A stretch of 47,883 bases of DNA from Micromonospora endophytica (GTDB taxonomy: Bacteria; Actinomycetota; Actinomycetes; Mycobacteriales; Micromonosporaceae): contig NZ_POTX01000016.1 of NCBI RefSeq assembly GCF_003236305.1, positions 1 through 47,883 on the forward strand. Reading direction: 5' to 3'. Under the pieces are notes generated by a model that saw nothing but the letters and a program-made list of their open reading frames with translations, was not told the origin of the DNA and made no database searches. Every line of letters begins with the position of its first letter. Positions within the stretch are counted from its first letter, which is position 1. Made by a program: the position numbers and the translations under genes. Shown here one piece after another: positions 33,282-42,385 of the stretch.

Positions 33282-34091
33282 ATGTCGACCTCCCGGCTGG
33301 GTGGGACCGGGCTACGGCTCGCCTACGACAGGCGTGTCGTCGCCGACGAGCTGACCGTCGCCGTACCGGACGCATCCTTCACGGTCATCATCGGCCCGAA
33401 CGCCTGCGGCAAGTCCACCCTGCTGCGGGCCCTGTCCCGGCTGCTGAAACCAGCCGCCGGGGCGGTGCTGCTCGACGGTGCGGACATCCACCGGCAGCCG
33501 GCCCGCGCGGTGGCTCGTACGCTCGGGTTGCTGCCGCAGTCGCCGACCGCGCCGGACGGCATCGGCGTGGCCGAGCTGGTGGCCCGGGGCCGCTACCCGC
33601 ACCAGGGCCTGCTACGCCAGTGGTCGCGTGAGGACGAGCGGATCGTGGCCGAGTCGATGGCCGCCACCGGCGTCGCCGACCTCGCCGACCGGCTCGTCGA
33701 CGAACTCTCCGGCGGCCAGCGACAGCGGGTCTGGCTGGCCATGGCGCTGGCCCAGCAGACCCCGCTGCTGCTGCTGGACGAGCCGACCACCTACCTCGAC
33801 ATCGCCCATCAGATCGATCTGCTCGACCTCTGTGCGCGGCTGCACGAGGAGCAGGGCCGCACCCTGGTCGCGGTGCTGCACGACCTCAACCACGCCGCCC
33901 GCTACGCCACCCACCTGATCGCCATGCGCGGTGGGCGGGTCGTCGCCGCCGGTGAACCGCGCGAAATCGTCACCGCCGAACTGGTCCGGGAGGTCTTCGG
34001 TCTGCCCTGCCGGGTCATCGACGACCCGGAGACCGGCACCCCGCTCGTGGTTCCCGCCGCCCGCGCCCGCACCGGTACGGTGCTTTCGTGA
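33282..34091 (+). CDS. Siderophore ABC transporter ATP-binding protein
   Basis: A 269-residue protein from an ATG with ACGGAG upstream. Walker A GPNACGKST at residues 38-46, Q-loop in LLPQSP, signature LSGGQRQR at 142-149, Walker B LLLLDEP at 162-168 and the switch H200 are all intact. FepC/FhuC type. It is separated from permease 2 by 50 bases and overlaps the next gene by 4, so it is in the same unit. Confidence 0.95.
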   Translation: MSTSRLGGTGLRLAYDRRVVADELTVAVPDASFTVIIGPNACGKSTLLRALSRLLKPAAGAVLLDGADIHRQPARAVARTLGLLPQSPTAPDGIGVAELVARGRYPHQGLLRQWSREDERIVAESMAATGVADLADRLVDELSGGQRQRVWLAMALAQQTPLLLLDEPTTYLDIAHQIDLLDLCARLHEEQGRTLVAVLHDLNHAARYATHLIAMRGGRVVAAGEPREIVTAELVREVFGLPCRVIDDPETGTPLVVPAARARTGTVLS

Positions 34092-36157
34092 GCGAGCGCC
34101 AGCCAGCGAACCATCAGCCCAGTGCGCGGTACCGGGACGGCTACGGCGTCCCGCATCTGCGCGCCGCCGACCACGACGCGCTGGCCTTCGCCCAGGGGCG
34201 GGTCACCGCCCACGACCGGGCCTGGCAGATCGAGGTGGAGCGACACCGGTCCCAGGGCACCAGCGCCTCCTTCCTCGGCCCAGAAGCGGTCGACTGGGAC
34301 GTCCTCGCCCGCCGGGCCCGGCTGGACGACACCGCGCGGCGCTGCCACGCCGCCCTCGACCCGGCCACCGCCGCCTGGGTGGGCCGCTACGTCGACGGCG
34401 TCAACGCCGGGCTGGCCGCGGGCGCCGCCCGGGCACCCGAGTTCGCCGCCGCCGGCCTGACCGCCGGTCGCTGGCAGCCGTGGACACCACTTGCCGTCTG
34501 GCTCGGCCACCACCTGCTCTTCGCCGGCTTCGGCACCAAGCTGTGGCGCACCCACGTGACGCGGCGGCTCGGCCCCGACGCCGTCCGGCTGTTCGCCGCC
34601 GACGGTCACCTCACCTCGGGCAGCAACGGCTGGTTGCTCGCCGCCGACCGCACCGCCGACGGCGCGGCGCTGATCTCCGGTGACCCGCACCGGATCATCG
34701 AGGCGCCCGGCATCTACCAGCAGATCCGGCTCGCCTGCCCGGAGTACGACGTGCTCGGCTTCGCCGTGCCCGGGGTGCCGGGCATCGCCCACTTCGGCCA
34801 CGCCGGGCCGGTTGCCTGGGCCATCACCAACGCCATGGCCGACTACCAGGACGGGTACGCCGAACGACTGCGCCGCCAGGGTGACCGGGTCGAGGCGTAC
34901 GGGCCGGACGGGTGGCGGCCTGCGCACCGGCACCTGGAGTCGATCGAGGTGGCCGGGGCGGACCCGGTCGACGTCGAGGTGATCGAGACCGAACGCGGGC
35001 CGGTGGTCTCCGGTGGACCCGACGACGATCCAGCGGTGACGGTGAGCCTGCGCCATCCGCCCCGGGTCACCGGCGAGCTGGGCTTCGCCGTGCTGCCGGC
35101 GCTGCTGCGCGCCCGCACCGTCGCGGACCTCGACACCGCCCTGGACGGCTGGGTGGAGCCGGTGAACGTGGTGCTTGCCGCCGACACCACAGGTGCGCTG
35201 CTGCACCGGGTCGCCGGCCGGGTGCCGCGCCGCCACCCGGACAACGGGCTGCGGGTGGTGCCGGCCTGGGACGCGCAGCACACCTGGCAGGGCTGGCAAC
35301 CGATGCCGAAGGCCCCGGTCACGCAGGTGGCGGTGATGGCAAACGATCGGGGCATCTCCGCCGGACTCGGCGTCGACTTCGCCCCGCCGTACCGCGCCGA
35401 GCGGATCCGCGAGCTGCTCACCGCCGGCACCGCCTGGCGGGCCGACCAACTGGCCGGCGTGCACACCGACACCCACCTCGGCTCGGCCGGTCCGGTGCTG
35501 GATCTGCTCACCGGGCTGGACGGGCTCACCGCCGACGCTGCCGCGCTGCGCGAGCGTCTGCTGCGCTGGGACCGTCGGATGGCCGCCGACAGCCTCGACG
35601 CGGCGGCCTTCGCCGACCTGCGGGCGGCGCTCGTCCGCCGGCTCGCCGCTGACCCGACACTTGCCGCCCTGGCCGAACAACCCGACTACCCGGAAGTGTT
35701 CCGGCCCTGGCTGGCCCTGCCGCCCCGGATCGGGTACGCGCTGCCGGCCCTGCTCCACGCCGACCTGCCCGGCCTGGACCGGGACGCGCTGCTGCGGGCG
35801 GCGCTCGAGGAGGTCGCCGCCGCGGGCGACACCCGCAGCTGGGGTGAGCGGCACCGGCTTGTGCCGTGGCGGGCGCTGCCCGACCCGGCCGCACCACCCG
35901 GACCGCAACTCGCCGGCGACCACGACTGCGTGCTGGCCACCGCGAGCGTTCCCGGGGTCACCGACCTGTGCCTGCGTGGCCCGGCCGCCCGCTACGTGTG
36001 GGACCTCGGCCGGCGGGAGCGCAGCCGCTGGGTGGTGCCGCTGGGCGCCACCGGCGCCGGCCCGCACCGCGCCGACCAGTTGCCGCACTGGCTGCGCGGC
36101 GAGCTGATCGAGGTGGTCTGCGACTGGAACCTGCTGACCGAGGAACGCGATGAGTGA
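34088..36157 (+). CDS. Penicillin-acylase-type Ntn hydrolase in siderophore unit (desG-like)
   Basis: A 689-residue protein from a GTG overlapping the ATPase stop. YRDGYGVPHLRAADHDALAFAQGRVTAHDRAWQIE is the penicillin acylase start; TSGSNGW holds the autoproteolysis site, with S179 as the expected new N-terminal nucleophile after cleavage of G178/S179. ALISGDPHRIIEAPGIYQQIRL and HFGHAGPVAWAITNAMADYQD continue the beta chain. No signal peptide is visible, so unlike secreted PvdQ it should act in the cytoplasm. A penicillin-acylase gene named desG has been proposed in some des loci to install arylacetyl groups; this gene fits that position. Confidence 0.88.
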   Translation: MSERQPANHQPSARYRDGYGVPHLRAADHDALAFAQGRVTAHDRAWQIEVERHRSQGTSASFLGPEAVDWDVLARRARLDDTARRCHAALDPATAAWVGRYVDGVNAGLAAGAARAPEFAAAGLTAGRWQPWTPLAVWLGHHLLFAGFGTKLWRTHVTRRLGPDAVRLFAADGHLTSGSNGWLLAADRTADGAALISGDPHRIIEAPGIYQQIRLACPEYDVLGFAVPGVPGIAHFGHAGPVAWAITNAMADYQDGYAERLRRQGDRVEAYGPDGWRPAHRHLESIEVAGADPVDVEVIETERGPVVSGGPDDDPAVTVSLRHPPRVTGELGFAVLPALLRARTVADLDTALDGWVEPVNVVLAADTTGALLHRVAGRVPRRHPDNGLRVVPAWDAQHTWQGWQPMPKAPVTQVAVMANDRGISAGLGVDFAPPYRAERIRELLTAGTAWRADQLAGVHTDTHLGSAGPVLDLLTGLDGLTADAAALRERLLRWDRRMAADSLDAAAFADLRAALVRRLAADPTLAALAEQPDYPEVFRPWLALPPRIGYALPALLHADLPGLDRDALLRAALEEVAAAGDTRSWGERHRLVPWRALPDPAAPPGPQLAGDHDCVLATASVPGVTDLCLRGPAARYVWDLGRRERSRWVVPLGATGAGPHRADQLPHWLRGELIEVVCDWNLLTEERDE

Positions 36158-36725
36158 ACGACAGCACCACGAACGGCACGTACCCGACTTCGGTCTCGTC
36201 ACGTTCCGGCCGGTCGACCCGGACACCGACGCCGACGTCATCCACTCCTGGGTCAGCCAGGAACGGGCCCGGTTCTGGGGGATGCGCGACGCCGACCGGG
36301 ACCGGGTCGCCGAGATCTACCGGTACGTCGACTCGCTGCCCACCCACCACGCGTTCCTGACGCTGCGCGACGGGGTGCCGGTGGCGCTGTTCCAGACCTA
36401 CCAACCGGAACACGACCCGGTCGGCGAGTGCTACCCGGTCCGCCCCGGCGACCACGGCGGCCACCTGCTGATCGGCACGCCGGTGCGGCCCGAGCCGGGA
36501 TTCACCGGCACGCTGCTCGGCGAGTTCGTCGCGTTCGTCTTCGCCGACCCGGACCGGCTGCGGTTGGTGATGGAGCCGGATGCCCGCAACGACAAGGCGA
36601 TCACGCGGCTGCGGCGGGCCGGTTTCGTCGACGGCCCGCTGATCGACCTACCGCACAAGCGGGCCCGGCTGATGTTCCTCGACCGCCCCGCTCACCCGGC
36701 CTCGCAGCGCTCCGACAGGGCGTAG
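36150..36725 (+). CDS. Second siderophore-type GNAT acyltransferase
   Basis: A 191-residue protein from an ATG at 36150 (GAGG just upstream) overlapping the acylase gene by 8 bases. VTFRPVDPDTDADVIHSWVSQERARFWGM, DGVPVALFQTYQPEHD and FADPDRLRLVMEPDARNDKAITRLRRAGF are IucB/RhbD-like and parallel DesC. It would acylate a hydroxylamine or amine of the siderophore or its precursor. It ends convergently with the RibD-like gene, the two overlapping by 34 bases at their 3' ends. Confidence 0.88.
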   Translation: MSERQHHERHVPDFGLVTFRPVDPDTDADVIHSWVSQERARFWGMRDADRDRVAEIYRYVDSLPTHHAFLTLRDGVPVALFQTYQPEHDPVGECYPVRPGDHGGHLLIGTPVRPEPGFTGTLLGEFVAFVFADPDRLRLVMEPDARNDKAITRLRRAGFVDGPLIDLPHKRARLMFLDRPAHPASQRSDRA

Positions 36726-37396
36726 CGGGTCAGCACCACGTCACCGATCTGGCGGGCCTCCAGCACCCGGGCGCGTCGGCCCGGATGCCAGGGGAAACGC
36801 CCTTCCCCGACGAACCGTGGCGCCCGCCCGTCGCCTACGAAGAAGGGCGCCACCACCAGGTGCAGTTCGTCGGCGAGCCCGGCGGTGAGGAACTGCCCGT
36901 GCATCCGTGCGCCGCCCTCCACCAGCAGCCGGCGCACCCCCCGGTCGGCCAGGTCGGCCAGGGCGCGGGCCAGGTCCACCGGGTCACCGACGTCGACCAC
37001 CGTGGCCCGCTCACCGAGCCGGTGCCGGGTCTTCTCCACCGACCCGCTGGCGCAGTAGACGATCCGGTCGGTCGCGCCGACGGTGAAGAACCGGGCCGTC
37101 GGGTCCAGGTCACCGCAGCCGGTAACGGTCACCCGGACCGGTGACTCCGGCAGGCCACGGGCGATCCGGTCGGCCCGGCGGTGCGCGCCCCGCACCAGCA
37201 GCCGGGGATCGTCGCGGCGGACGGTGCCGGCGCCCACCAGGATGGCGTCGCAGTCGGCCCGGACCGCGTCCACCCGGTCGAGGTCCGCGTCGTTGGAGAG
37301 CATCAGCCGCTCGTCGGTGGCGTCGTCGATGTAGCCGTCGATCGACGTCGCGCAGCTGAGCAGCACGTACGGCCGTGCCGCCGGCGGACTGGTCAC
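36692..37396 (-). CDS. RibD C-terminal-type reductase (DHFR fold)
   Basis: A 234-residue protein from a GTG overlapping the ribA stop by 4. SCATSIDGYID (D20), GAGTVRRDDPRLLVR (residues 55-69), and LLVEGGARMHGQFLTAGLADELHLVVAPFFVG are the three signatures of the pyrimidine-deaminating/reducing enzyme's reductase half. No deaminase domain is attached. The family reduces the ribosyl chain of the GTP-cyclohydrolase II product with NADPH. Last gene of the seven-gene operon. Confidence 0.88.
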   Translation of the reverse strand: MTSPPAARPYVLLSCATSIDGYIDDATDERLMLSNDADLDRVDAVRADCDAILVGAGTVRRDDPRLLVRGAHRRADRIARGLPESPVRVTVTGCGDLDPTARFFTVGATDRIVYCASGSVEKTRHRLGERATVVDVGDPVDLARALADLADRGVRRLLVEGGARMHGQFLTAGLADELHLVVAPFFVGDGRAPRFVGEGRFPWHPGRRARVLEARQIGDVVLTRYALSERCEAG

Positions 37397-38022
37397 CGGA
37401 CGAACGGAAGGTCGACGGTACGGGCGGCGCGGCTGGCCTTGGCCGCGAGATAGTCGGCGTTGGCCGGGGAGAGGAAGACGCCGGTCGGCACCTGCTCGGT
37501 CACGGTCACGCCGAGGCGGCCGAGCTGCTCGACCTTCTCCGGGTTGTTGGTGAGCACCGCGATCGGCCCGACCCCGAGGGCGGCGAGCATCTGCACGGCG
37601 ACGGTGTAGTCGCGCTCGTCCTCGGCGTGACCGAGCGCGACGTTGGCCTCGAAGGTGTCCAGCCCGGCGTCCTGCAACGCGTACGCGTCGAGCTTGGCGT
37701 ACAGGCCGATGCCCCGGCCCTCCTGCCGCAGGTAGAGCAGGTAGCCGCCGACCTCGGCGATCCGCTGCACGGCCTCCCGCAGCTGCGGGCCGCAGTCGCA
37801 GCGCTGGCTGCCGAACACGTCACCGGTGAGGCACTCGCTGTGCGGGCGGACCAGCGGCGCGGTCCCGCTGTCGGGCTCGCCGAGGGCGAACGCGAGATGT
37901 TCCCGGCCGTCGACCAACCCGTCGAAGGTGAACAGCCGGGCGGTGGTGGCGTAGCCGTCGGGAAACCGCAGCGGCACAGTGACCTGCGTCCGGATGGTGG
38001 CGACAGGCAGTGATTCGGACAT
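37393..38022 (-). CDS. ribA: GTP cyclohydrolase II
   Basis: A 209-residue protein from an ATG with GAGGAG upstream. HSECLTGDVFGSQRCDCG supplies the zinc cysteines C64, C75 and C77; YLRQEGRGIGLYAKLDAYALQD (the active-site R/E block) and LTNNPEKVEQLGRLGV follow. It opens GTP to the diaminopyrimidinone used in riboflavin and related pathways, releasing formate and pyrophosphate. There is no fused DHBP synthase domain and no ribE/ribH nearby. The N terminus includes VPLRFPDGYATTARLFTFDG, as in the shorter RibA2-like group. Confidence 0.9.
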   Translation of the reverse strand: MSESLPVATIRTQVTVPLRFPDGYATTARLFTFDGLVDGREHLAFALGEPDSGTAPLVRPHSECLTGDVFGSQRCDCGPQLREAVQRIAEVGGYLLYLRQEGRGIGLYAKLDAYALQDAGLDTFEANVALGHAEDERDYTVAVQMLAALGVGPIAVLTNNPEKVEQLGRLGVTVTEQVPTGVFLSPANADYLAAKASRAARTVDLPFVR

Positions 38023-38039
38023 GGGTCTCCTCGTCAGAC

Positions 38040-39086
38040 TCAGACGGTGGCGGGTACACGGACACGTCGGGCCAGCAGCACGGCGGCTCCGGGCAGGCTC
38101 GCGACGAGCACCAGAGCGCCGTACACCGTCGCGGTGGCCACCCCCTCGGCGGCGGTCAGGCCGGCGGCGGCGAACGCCCACGCGGCCACCCCCTCGCGGG
38201 GGCCGAACCCGGCGACGTTCGCCGGCACCCCCATCGCGAGCAGGGCCAACAGGGTCAGCGGCAGCAGCAGGGTCAGCGGGGCGGTGGAGCCCGCCGTCCG
38301 CGCCGCCAGCAGGAACGTCGCGAGGTGCCCGGCGACCGCGAGCGCGGAGGCCACCAGCACGCCCGCCCAGGTACGCCGGCCCAGCAGCCCGGCGCGCACG
38401 TCGGAGACGGCGGTGACCAGCGCGCGGGTCCACCGCGAGGCACCTGATTCCGGAAGCAGCCAGGCGGCCAGCAGCACGGCGGCCAGCACCGCCACCGCCA
38501 CCGCGGTCGCCACCGGCAGGTAGGGGCGCACCGGCGACGGGAAGGCGAACAGCAGCACCACCCCGATGGCGATCAGCACGACCTGCCCGGCGACCCGCTC
38601 CCAGACCACGGCCCGGATGCCGCGGCCGACGTCACCGGCCTCGCGGCCGTGGCGCACCGCCCGGTGCACGTCGCCGAGGATGCCGCCGGGCAGGGTGGCG
38701 TTGAGGAACACCGCCCGGTAGCAGTGCGCCACCGCCTGCGCCAGCGGCAGCCGTACCCCGATTCCTTCGGCGACCAGACGCCACCGCCAGGCGACGCAGA
38801 CCGTGGTGAGCACGCCGAGGGCCAGGGCCGCCACCAGCGCGGGCGCGTCGATCAGGCGCAGGCCGGCCAGGAACGGGTCGGTGCCCAGCCAGTAGACCAA
38901 CCCCGCCAGCACGGCGAGGCCCAGCCCGAGCCGGGCCCAGCCCCACAGCGACCGGCGGGTCGGTGCGGTCGCGGGTGCGGGTGCGGTCGCGGACGCGACA
39001 GCACCAGCTTGCTCCCCCAACGCGGCCTCCCGAACATGACGATCTTTCCTGACTGTACGCACGAAAGCTGCGAGCCGTCGGTTCAA
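38040..39086 (-). CDS. UPF0104 / LPG-synthase transmembrane-domain protein (flippase-like)
   Basis: A 348-residue membrane protein. TTG 39086 overlaps the methyltransferase stop (TTGA); a TTG at 39020 with GGGAGG five bases upstream is an equally good start and would trim 22 residues. About eight helices and the motif RAVFLNATLPGGILGDVHRAVRHGREAGDVGRGIRAVVWERVAGQVV, then GVPANVAGFGPREGVAAWAF, match the lysylphosphatidylglycerol synthetase/flippase TM family. It would move a lipid or lipid-linked product across the membrane. It lacks the aminoacyl-transferase half. Confidence 0.85.
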   Translation of the reverse strand: MNRRLAAFVRTVRKDRHVREAALGEQAGAVASATAPAPATAPTRRSLWGWARLGLGLAVLAGLVYWLGTDPFLAGLRLIDAPALVAALALGVLTTVCVAWRWRLVAEGIGVRLPLAQAVAHCYRAVFLNATLPGGILGDVHRAVRHGREAGDVGRGIRAVVWERVAGQVVLIAIGVVLLFAFPSPVRPYLPVATAVAVAVLAAVLLAAWLLPESGASRWTRALVTAVSDVRAGLLGRRTWAGVLVASALAVAGHLATFLLAARTAGSTAPLTLLLPLTLLALLAMGVPANVAGFGPREGVAAWAFAAAGLTAAEGVATATVYGALVLVASLPGAAVLLARRVRVPATV

Positions 39087-39925
39087 CGGGGTACGGCGAG
39101 CAGGTCAGCGTGGTCCACCTGTACCCAGAGCCGGCCGGTTTCAGCCTCCGCCAGCCGACGTCGTGCGTACTCGCGGGTGCGGTCGGCCAGTTCCGGGCAC
39201 TGCTCGCGGGCCGCGTCGAGCCAGCCGGTGAACCACTGCGCCGCCAGGGCGCCCTGCTCCGGCCCGAGCCGCCACGGGCTGGGCCGCGTGTGCACTGTCA
39301 CACCGTGCCGAGCGAACGCGGCGGCGCAGGCGGCCGGGGCGTCCGGGCCGAGCAGCCGCCGCCCGGCGTGGGTACGGCGTTGGTGGGCGTTGAACGCCGC
39401 GGCGACCTCGGCGTCCAGCGGGTCGGCCGGGGTCAGCCGCACCTCGCCGGTCACCGAGATCAGGAACAGCGTCGGGCAACCGGCCTCGGCACAGACCGCG
39501 ACCAGGTGCGCGAGTTCGTCGGCGGTGAGCATGTCAAGCAGCGCCGAGGCGGTGACGAGATGGGCGCCGCGGAAGTCGGCGGCGGTCAGCCGGGTCAGGT
39601 CCACCCGACGCGTACGCACCGTGACCGGCGTGCCGTCGGCGGCGCTTGCGGGTCGCCCGGCGGCGGCCCGGGCCAACAGGTCCGGATCCTGGTCGTAGAG
39701 GGTCCAGTGCTGTGGGCCGGGCAGCAGCGGCGCCAGCCACCGCCCCAGCGACCCGGTGCCGGCGCCGAGGTCGTGCACCACGAACGGCCCGTCCCCGGTC
39801 AACGTGGCGCGGACCGCGTCGACCAGCTCGGTCGACCGGGCCGCCACGTCGGCCGGTTCCCGCAGCGCGAGCCACTGCGCGAAATCCGGCGGTAGCTCGA
39901 TGCCTACCCCTACCTCGCTGACCAT
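39083..39925 (-). CDS. SAM-dependent methyltransferase
   Basis: A 280-residue protein from an ATG that overlaps the glycosyltransferase stop by 16 bases. HDLGAGTGSLGRWLAPLL (from residue 51) is motif I, WTLYDQDPDLLARA motif II, VRTRRVDLTRLTAADFRGAHLVTASALLDML motifs III-IV. It is a class I fold methyltransferase. The substrate is unknown; within this operon it is probably an intermediate of the proposed GTP-derived product. Confidence 0.85.
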   Translation of the reverse strand: MVSEVGVGIELPPDFAQWLALREPADVAARSTELVDAVRATLTGDGPFVVHDLGAGTGSLGRWLAPLLPGPQHWTLYDQDPDLLARAAAGRPASAADGTPVTVRTRRVDLTRLTAADFRGAHLVTASALLDMLTADELAHLVAVCAEAGCPTLFLISVTGEVRLTPADPLDAEVAAAFNAHQRRTHAGRRLLGPDAPAACAAAFARHGVTVHTRPSPWRLGPEQGALAAQWFTGWLDAAREQCPELADRTREYARRRLAEAETGRLWVQVDHADLLAVPR

Positions 39926-40956
39926 GCCATCGTCTCCTTCAGCGCCGTGTCGATCCGGCTGGTGGTGCCGGTCCAGTCCTCGAGAGCGGTGCGGCGCTGC
40001 GCGGCGGCGCGCCGCAGCCGGGCCCGCAACGTCGGGTCGTCGAGCCAGTGCCGCAGCGCCGTGGCCAGTGCCGCCGGGTCCTCGGGCGGCACCAGCAGAC
40101 CGGGGCGCACACCGGTCGCGGTGTGCCCGAGGGTGTCGGGCACACCGCCGACGGCGGTGGCGAGCACCGGAATGCCGCGCGCCAGCGCCTCGGTCACCAC
40201 CATCCCGTACGTCTCCCCCCGCGAGGGGTGGATCAGCAGATCAGCGGCGGCGTACGCGGCGGCGAGCCGGTCGCCGGTCAGCGGCCCGGTCAGCCGGACC
40301 CGGGGGTCGAGCCGGTGCCCGGCCAGCCGTGCGCGCAGCCGGTCCACGAACGCCGGTTCGCGGTGCAGCGAGCCGACGCAGGTGAGCGTCCAGGTCCGGT
40401 CGGTGATCCCGGCGAGGGCCTCGACCAGCACGTCGTGGCCCTTGTGCGCGGCGACCGCCGCGACACAGAGCAACGCCGAACCGGTCGCCGAACCCGGCGC
40501 GGGCGGCGCCGGATCCACCCCCGGCGCGGCCACGTGCACCCGCTCCGGGGGCAGCGGATACCGCCGCAGCAGCTGCTCGCGGGTCCAGTCGCTGGTAGCC
40601 ACGACGGTCCGGACCGACGCCAGCGCCCGGGCCTCGGTGTCGTCGTCGCGGGGCAGGTGCACCAGGGCGACCAGCCGCAGCCGCCGGGCGTACCCGGCGA
40701 GCACCTCCGGCACCACCGAGGCGACCAGCCCGTCGACGAGCACCAGCGCGTCGTCGGGCAGGCCGGCGAACACCTCGGCCAGCGCGGCCTGCTCCGCCGG
40801 GGACGGCTGCGGCCAGGCACCCGGCACGGCATGCTCCCGCACCGACCAACCGGCCTCGACGAGCCCCACGCAGATCCGCCGGTCGTAGCCGTTGCCGCCG
40901 CTGGGTGACGCCGGATCGTCGATGTCACCCGGCAGGATCACGTGCAGGACCGGCAC
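39910..40956 (-). CDS. GT4-type glycosyltransferase
   Basis: A 348-residue protein from a GTG one base after the PTPS-like stop. VVATSDWTREQLLRRY, HVAAPGVDPAPP, LLCVAAVAAHKGHDVLVEAL and the C-terminal EX7E-type HPSRGETYGMVVTEALARGIPVLAT are GT-B/GT4 landmarks. It transfers a sugar from an NDP-sugar, with retention by family precedent. The acceptor is unknown. Confidence 0.9.
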   Translation of the reverse strand: MPVLHVILPGDIDDPASPSGGNGYDRRICVGLVEAGWSVREHAVPGAWPQPSPAEQAALAEVFAGLPDDALVLVDGLVASVVPEVLAGYARRLRLVALVHLPRDDDTEARALASVRTVVATSDWTREQLLRRYPLPPERVHVAAPGVDPAPPAPGSATGSALLCVAAVAAHKGHDVLVEALAGITDRTWTLTCVGSLHREPAFVDRLRARLAGHRLDPRVRLTGPLTGDRLAAAYAAADLLIHPSRGETYGMVVTEALARGIPVLATAVGGVPDTLGHTATGVRPGLLVPPEDPAALATALRHWLDDPTLRARLRRAAAQRRTALEDWTGTTSRIDTALKETMAWSAR

Positions 40957-40957
40957 G

Positions 40958-41377
40958 TCAGGCGGCGTCCCCGCCGGCGCCGAGCGTCCGTTCGTAGCTG
41001 GCCCAGGCCACGTGCGACTCGTGCAGGGTGACCGTGATCCCGGTCAGGCCCCGGGCACCGGGACCGAGGTCACCGGCGTGCACCCGGTCGGCGAGCCGGT
41101 CGGCGATGGTCCGGGCCAGCACCTCGGTGGTGGTGTTGGTGCCGGCGAAGGCGGGCTCGTCGTCGAGGTTGCGGTAGTTCAGCTCACCGAGCACCGCCTT
41201 GAGCTGCTCGGTGGCCAGCCCGATGTCGACCACGATGCCGTCCTCGTCGAGATCGGGGCGGCGGAAGCTGGCGTCGACGACGAACGTCGCGCCGTGCAGC
41301 CGCTGGGCCGGGCCGAAGACCGCGCCGCGGAAGCTGTGGGCGATCATGATGTGGTCACGGACGGTAACGCTGAACAC
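40958..41377 (-). CDS. PTPS/QueD-fold protein with altered active site
   Basis: A 139-residue protein from a GTG three bases after the dehydrogenase stop. MIAHSFRG (H14), RLHGATF (H28), [50 protein letters not shown] and [14 protein letters not shown] (E120) follow the 6-pyruvoyl-tetrahydropterin/6-carboxy-tetrahydropterin synthase fold. The third zinc histidine is A30, the catalytic cysteine position is A24, and the LDH motif is L66-N67-Y68. The substrate-anchoring glutamate E120 and a zinc pair remain. It should bind a pterin-like ring but not do canonical PTPS or QueD chemistry. Confidence 0.85.
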   Translation of the reverse strand: MFSVTVRDHIMIAHSFRGAVFGPAQRLHGATFVVDASFRRPDLDEDGIVVDIGLATEQLKAVLGELNYRNLDDEPAFAGTNTTTEVLARTIADRLADRVHAGDLGPGARGLTGITVTLHESHVAWASYERTLGAGGDAA

Positions 41378-41380
41378 GGA

Positions 41381-42361
41381 TCACTCCCCGTCGTAGGTGA
41401 TGAGGTGGCACAGCGCGGGCAGGTCACCCGCGCTCAGTCGGCTGAGCACGTCGGGCAGCTCGGCGAAGGGCGACCGACCGGTGATCAGAGCGTCGAACAC
41501 CGGGTCGGCGAGCAGGTCCAGGGCGAGCGCCAACCGGTCGGCGTAGTCGCGGCGGTCCCGACGCGCGGGGGCGACCCGACCGACCTGGCTGCTGCGGATG
41601 GTCAGCCGGCCGGAGTGGAACGCCGCGCCGAGGGACAACTGCACCTGACGGTCGCCGTACCAGCTCAGCTCCAGCACGGTGCCCTCGGGCGCCAGCAGGT
41701 CCAGGCCGCGTTGCAGGCCGGCGGCGCTGGCGCTGGCGTGCACCACGAGGTCGCGCCCGCCGCTGGCCGCCTCCGGCGCGGCGAAGTCGACGCCGAGCGC
41801 GGCGGCGATCTCGGCCCGGGCCGGGTCGGTGTCGACGAGCTCCACCCGGACCCCCGGGAAGCGGGCCAGCAGGGCCGCCACCGCGCATCCGACCATGCCC
41901 GCGCCGATCACGCTGACCCGGTCGCCGACCAGCGGCGGGGCGTCCCAGAGTGCGTTCACCGCGGTCTCCACCGTGCCGGCCAGCACCGCGCGGGCCGCCG
42001 GCACCTGATCCGGTACGACGGTCACCGCGTCGGCCGGCACCACGTACGCGCTCTGGTGCGGGTACAGGCAGAACACCGTCCGTCCGCGCAGGTGCTCCGG
42101 ACCCTGCTCGACCTCGCCGACACTGAGGTAGCCGTATTTGACCGGGGCGGGAAAGTCGCCATCCTGGAACGGTGCGCGCATCGCCGCGTACTGGCTGGGG
42201 GGCACGCGACCGGCGAAGACAAGCGTCTCGGTGCCCCGGCTGACCCCCGAGTAGCGGGTGCGGACCAGGACCTGGTCGGCGCGCGGCTCGGGCAGCGTCA
42301 CCGGGCGGATCTCACCTGCACCGGGCACGCTGAGCCAAAACGCGCGGGCCGTTCGGGTCAC
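41381..42361 (-). CDS. MDR-type (zinc-dehydrogenase-like) oxidoreductase
   Basis: A 326-residue protein from a GTG with GGGAG eight bases upstream; first gene of the leftward operon. RTRYSGVSRGTETLVFAGRVP is the BchC/threonine-dehydrogenase-like variant in which the catalytic Cys is replaced (VSRGTE). VGDRVSVIGAGMVGCAVAALLA is the NAD(P) loop, followed by VELVDTDPARAEIAAALG. It oxidises an alcohol on a small molecule; missing classical zinc cysteines, it may be metal-free. Stop and next start are three bases apart. Confidence 0.85.
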   Translation of the reverse strand: MTRTARAFWLSVPGAGEIRPVTLPEPRADQVLVRTRYSGVSRGTETLVFAGRVPPSQYAAMRAPFQDGDFPAPVKYGYLSVGEVEQGPEHLRGRTVFCLYPHQSAYVVPADAVTVVPDQVPAARAVLAGTVETAVNALWDAPPLVGDRVSVIGAGMVGCAVAALLARFPGVRVELVDTDPARAEIAAALGVDFAAPEAASGGRDLVVHASASAAGLQRGLDLLAPEGTVLELSWYGDRQVQLSLGAAFHSGRLTIRSSQVGRVAPARRDRRDYADRLALALDLLADPVFDALITGRSPFAELPDVLSRLSAGDLPALCHLITYDGE

Positions 42362-42385
42362 CGGTATTTCTCCCTTACCTGCGTC

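Noticed and set aside
37380..38060. FMN riboswitch near ribA
   Set aside because: ribA follows the previous gene by 17 bases and no RFN-type conserved boxes are visible.
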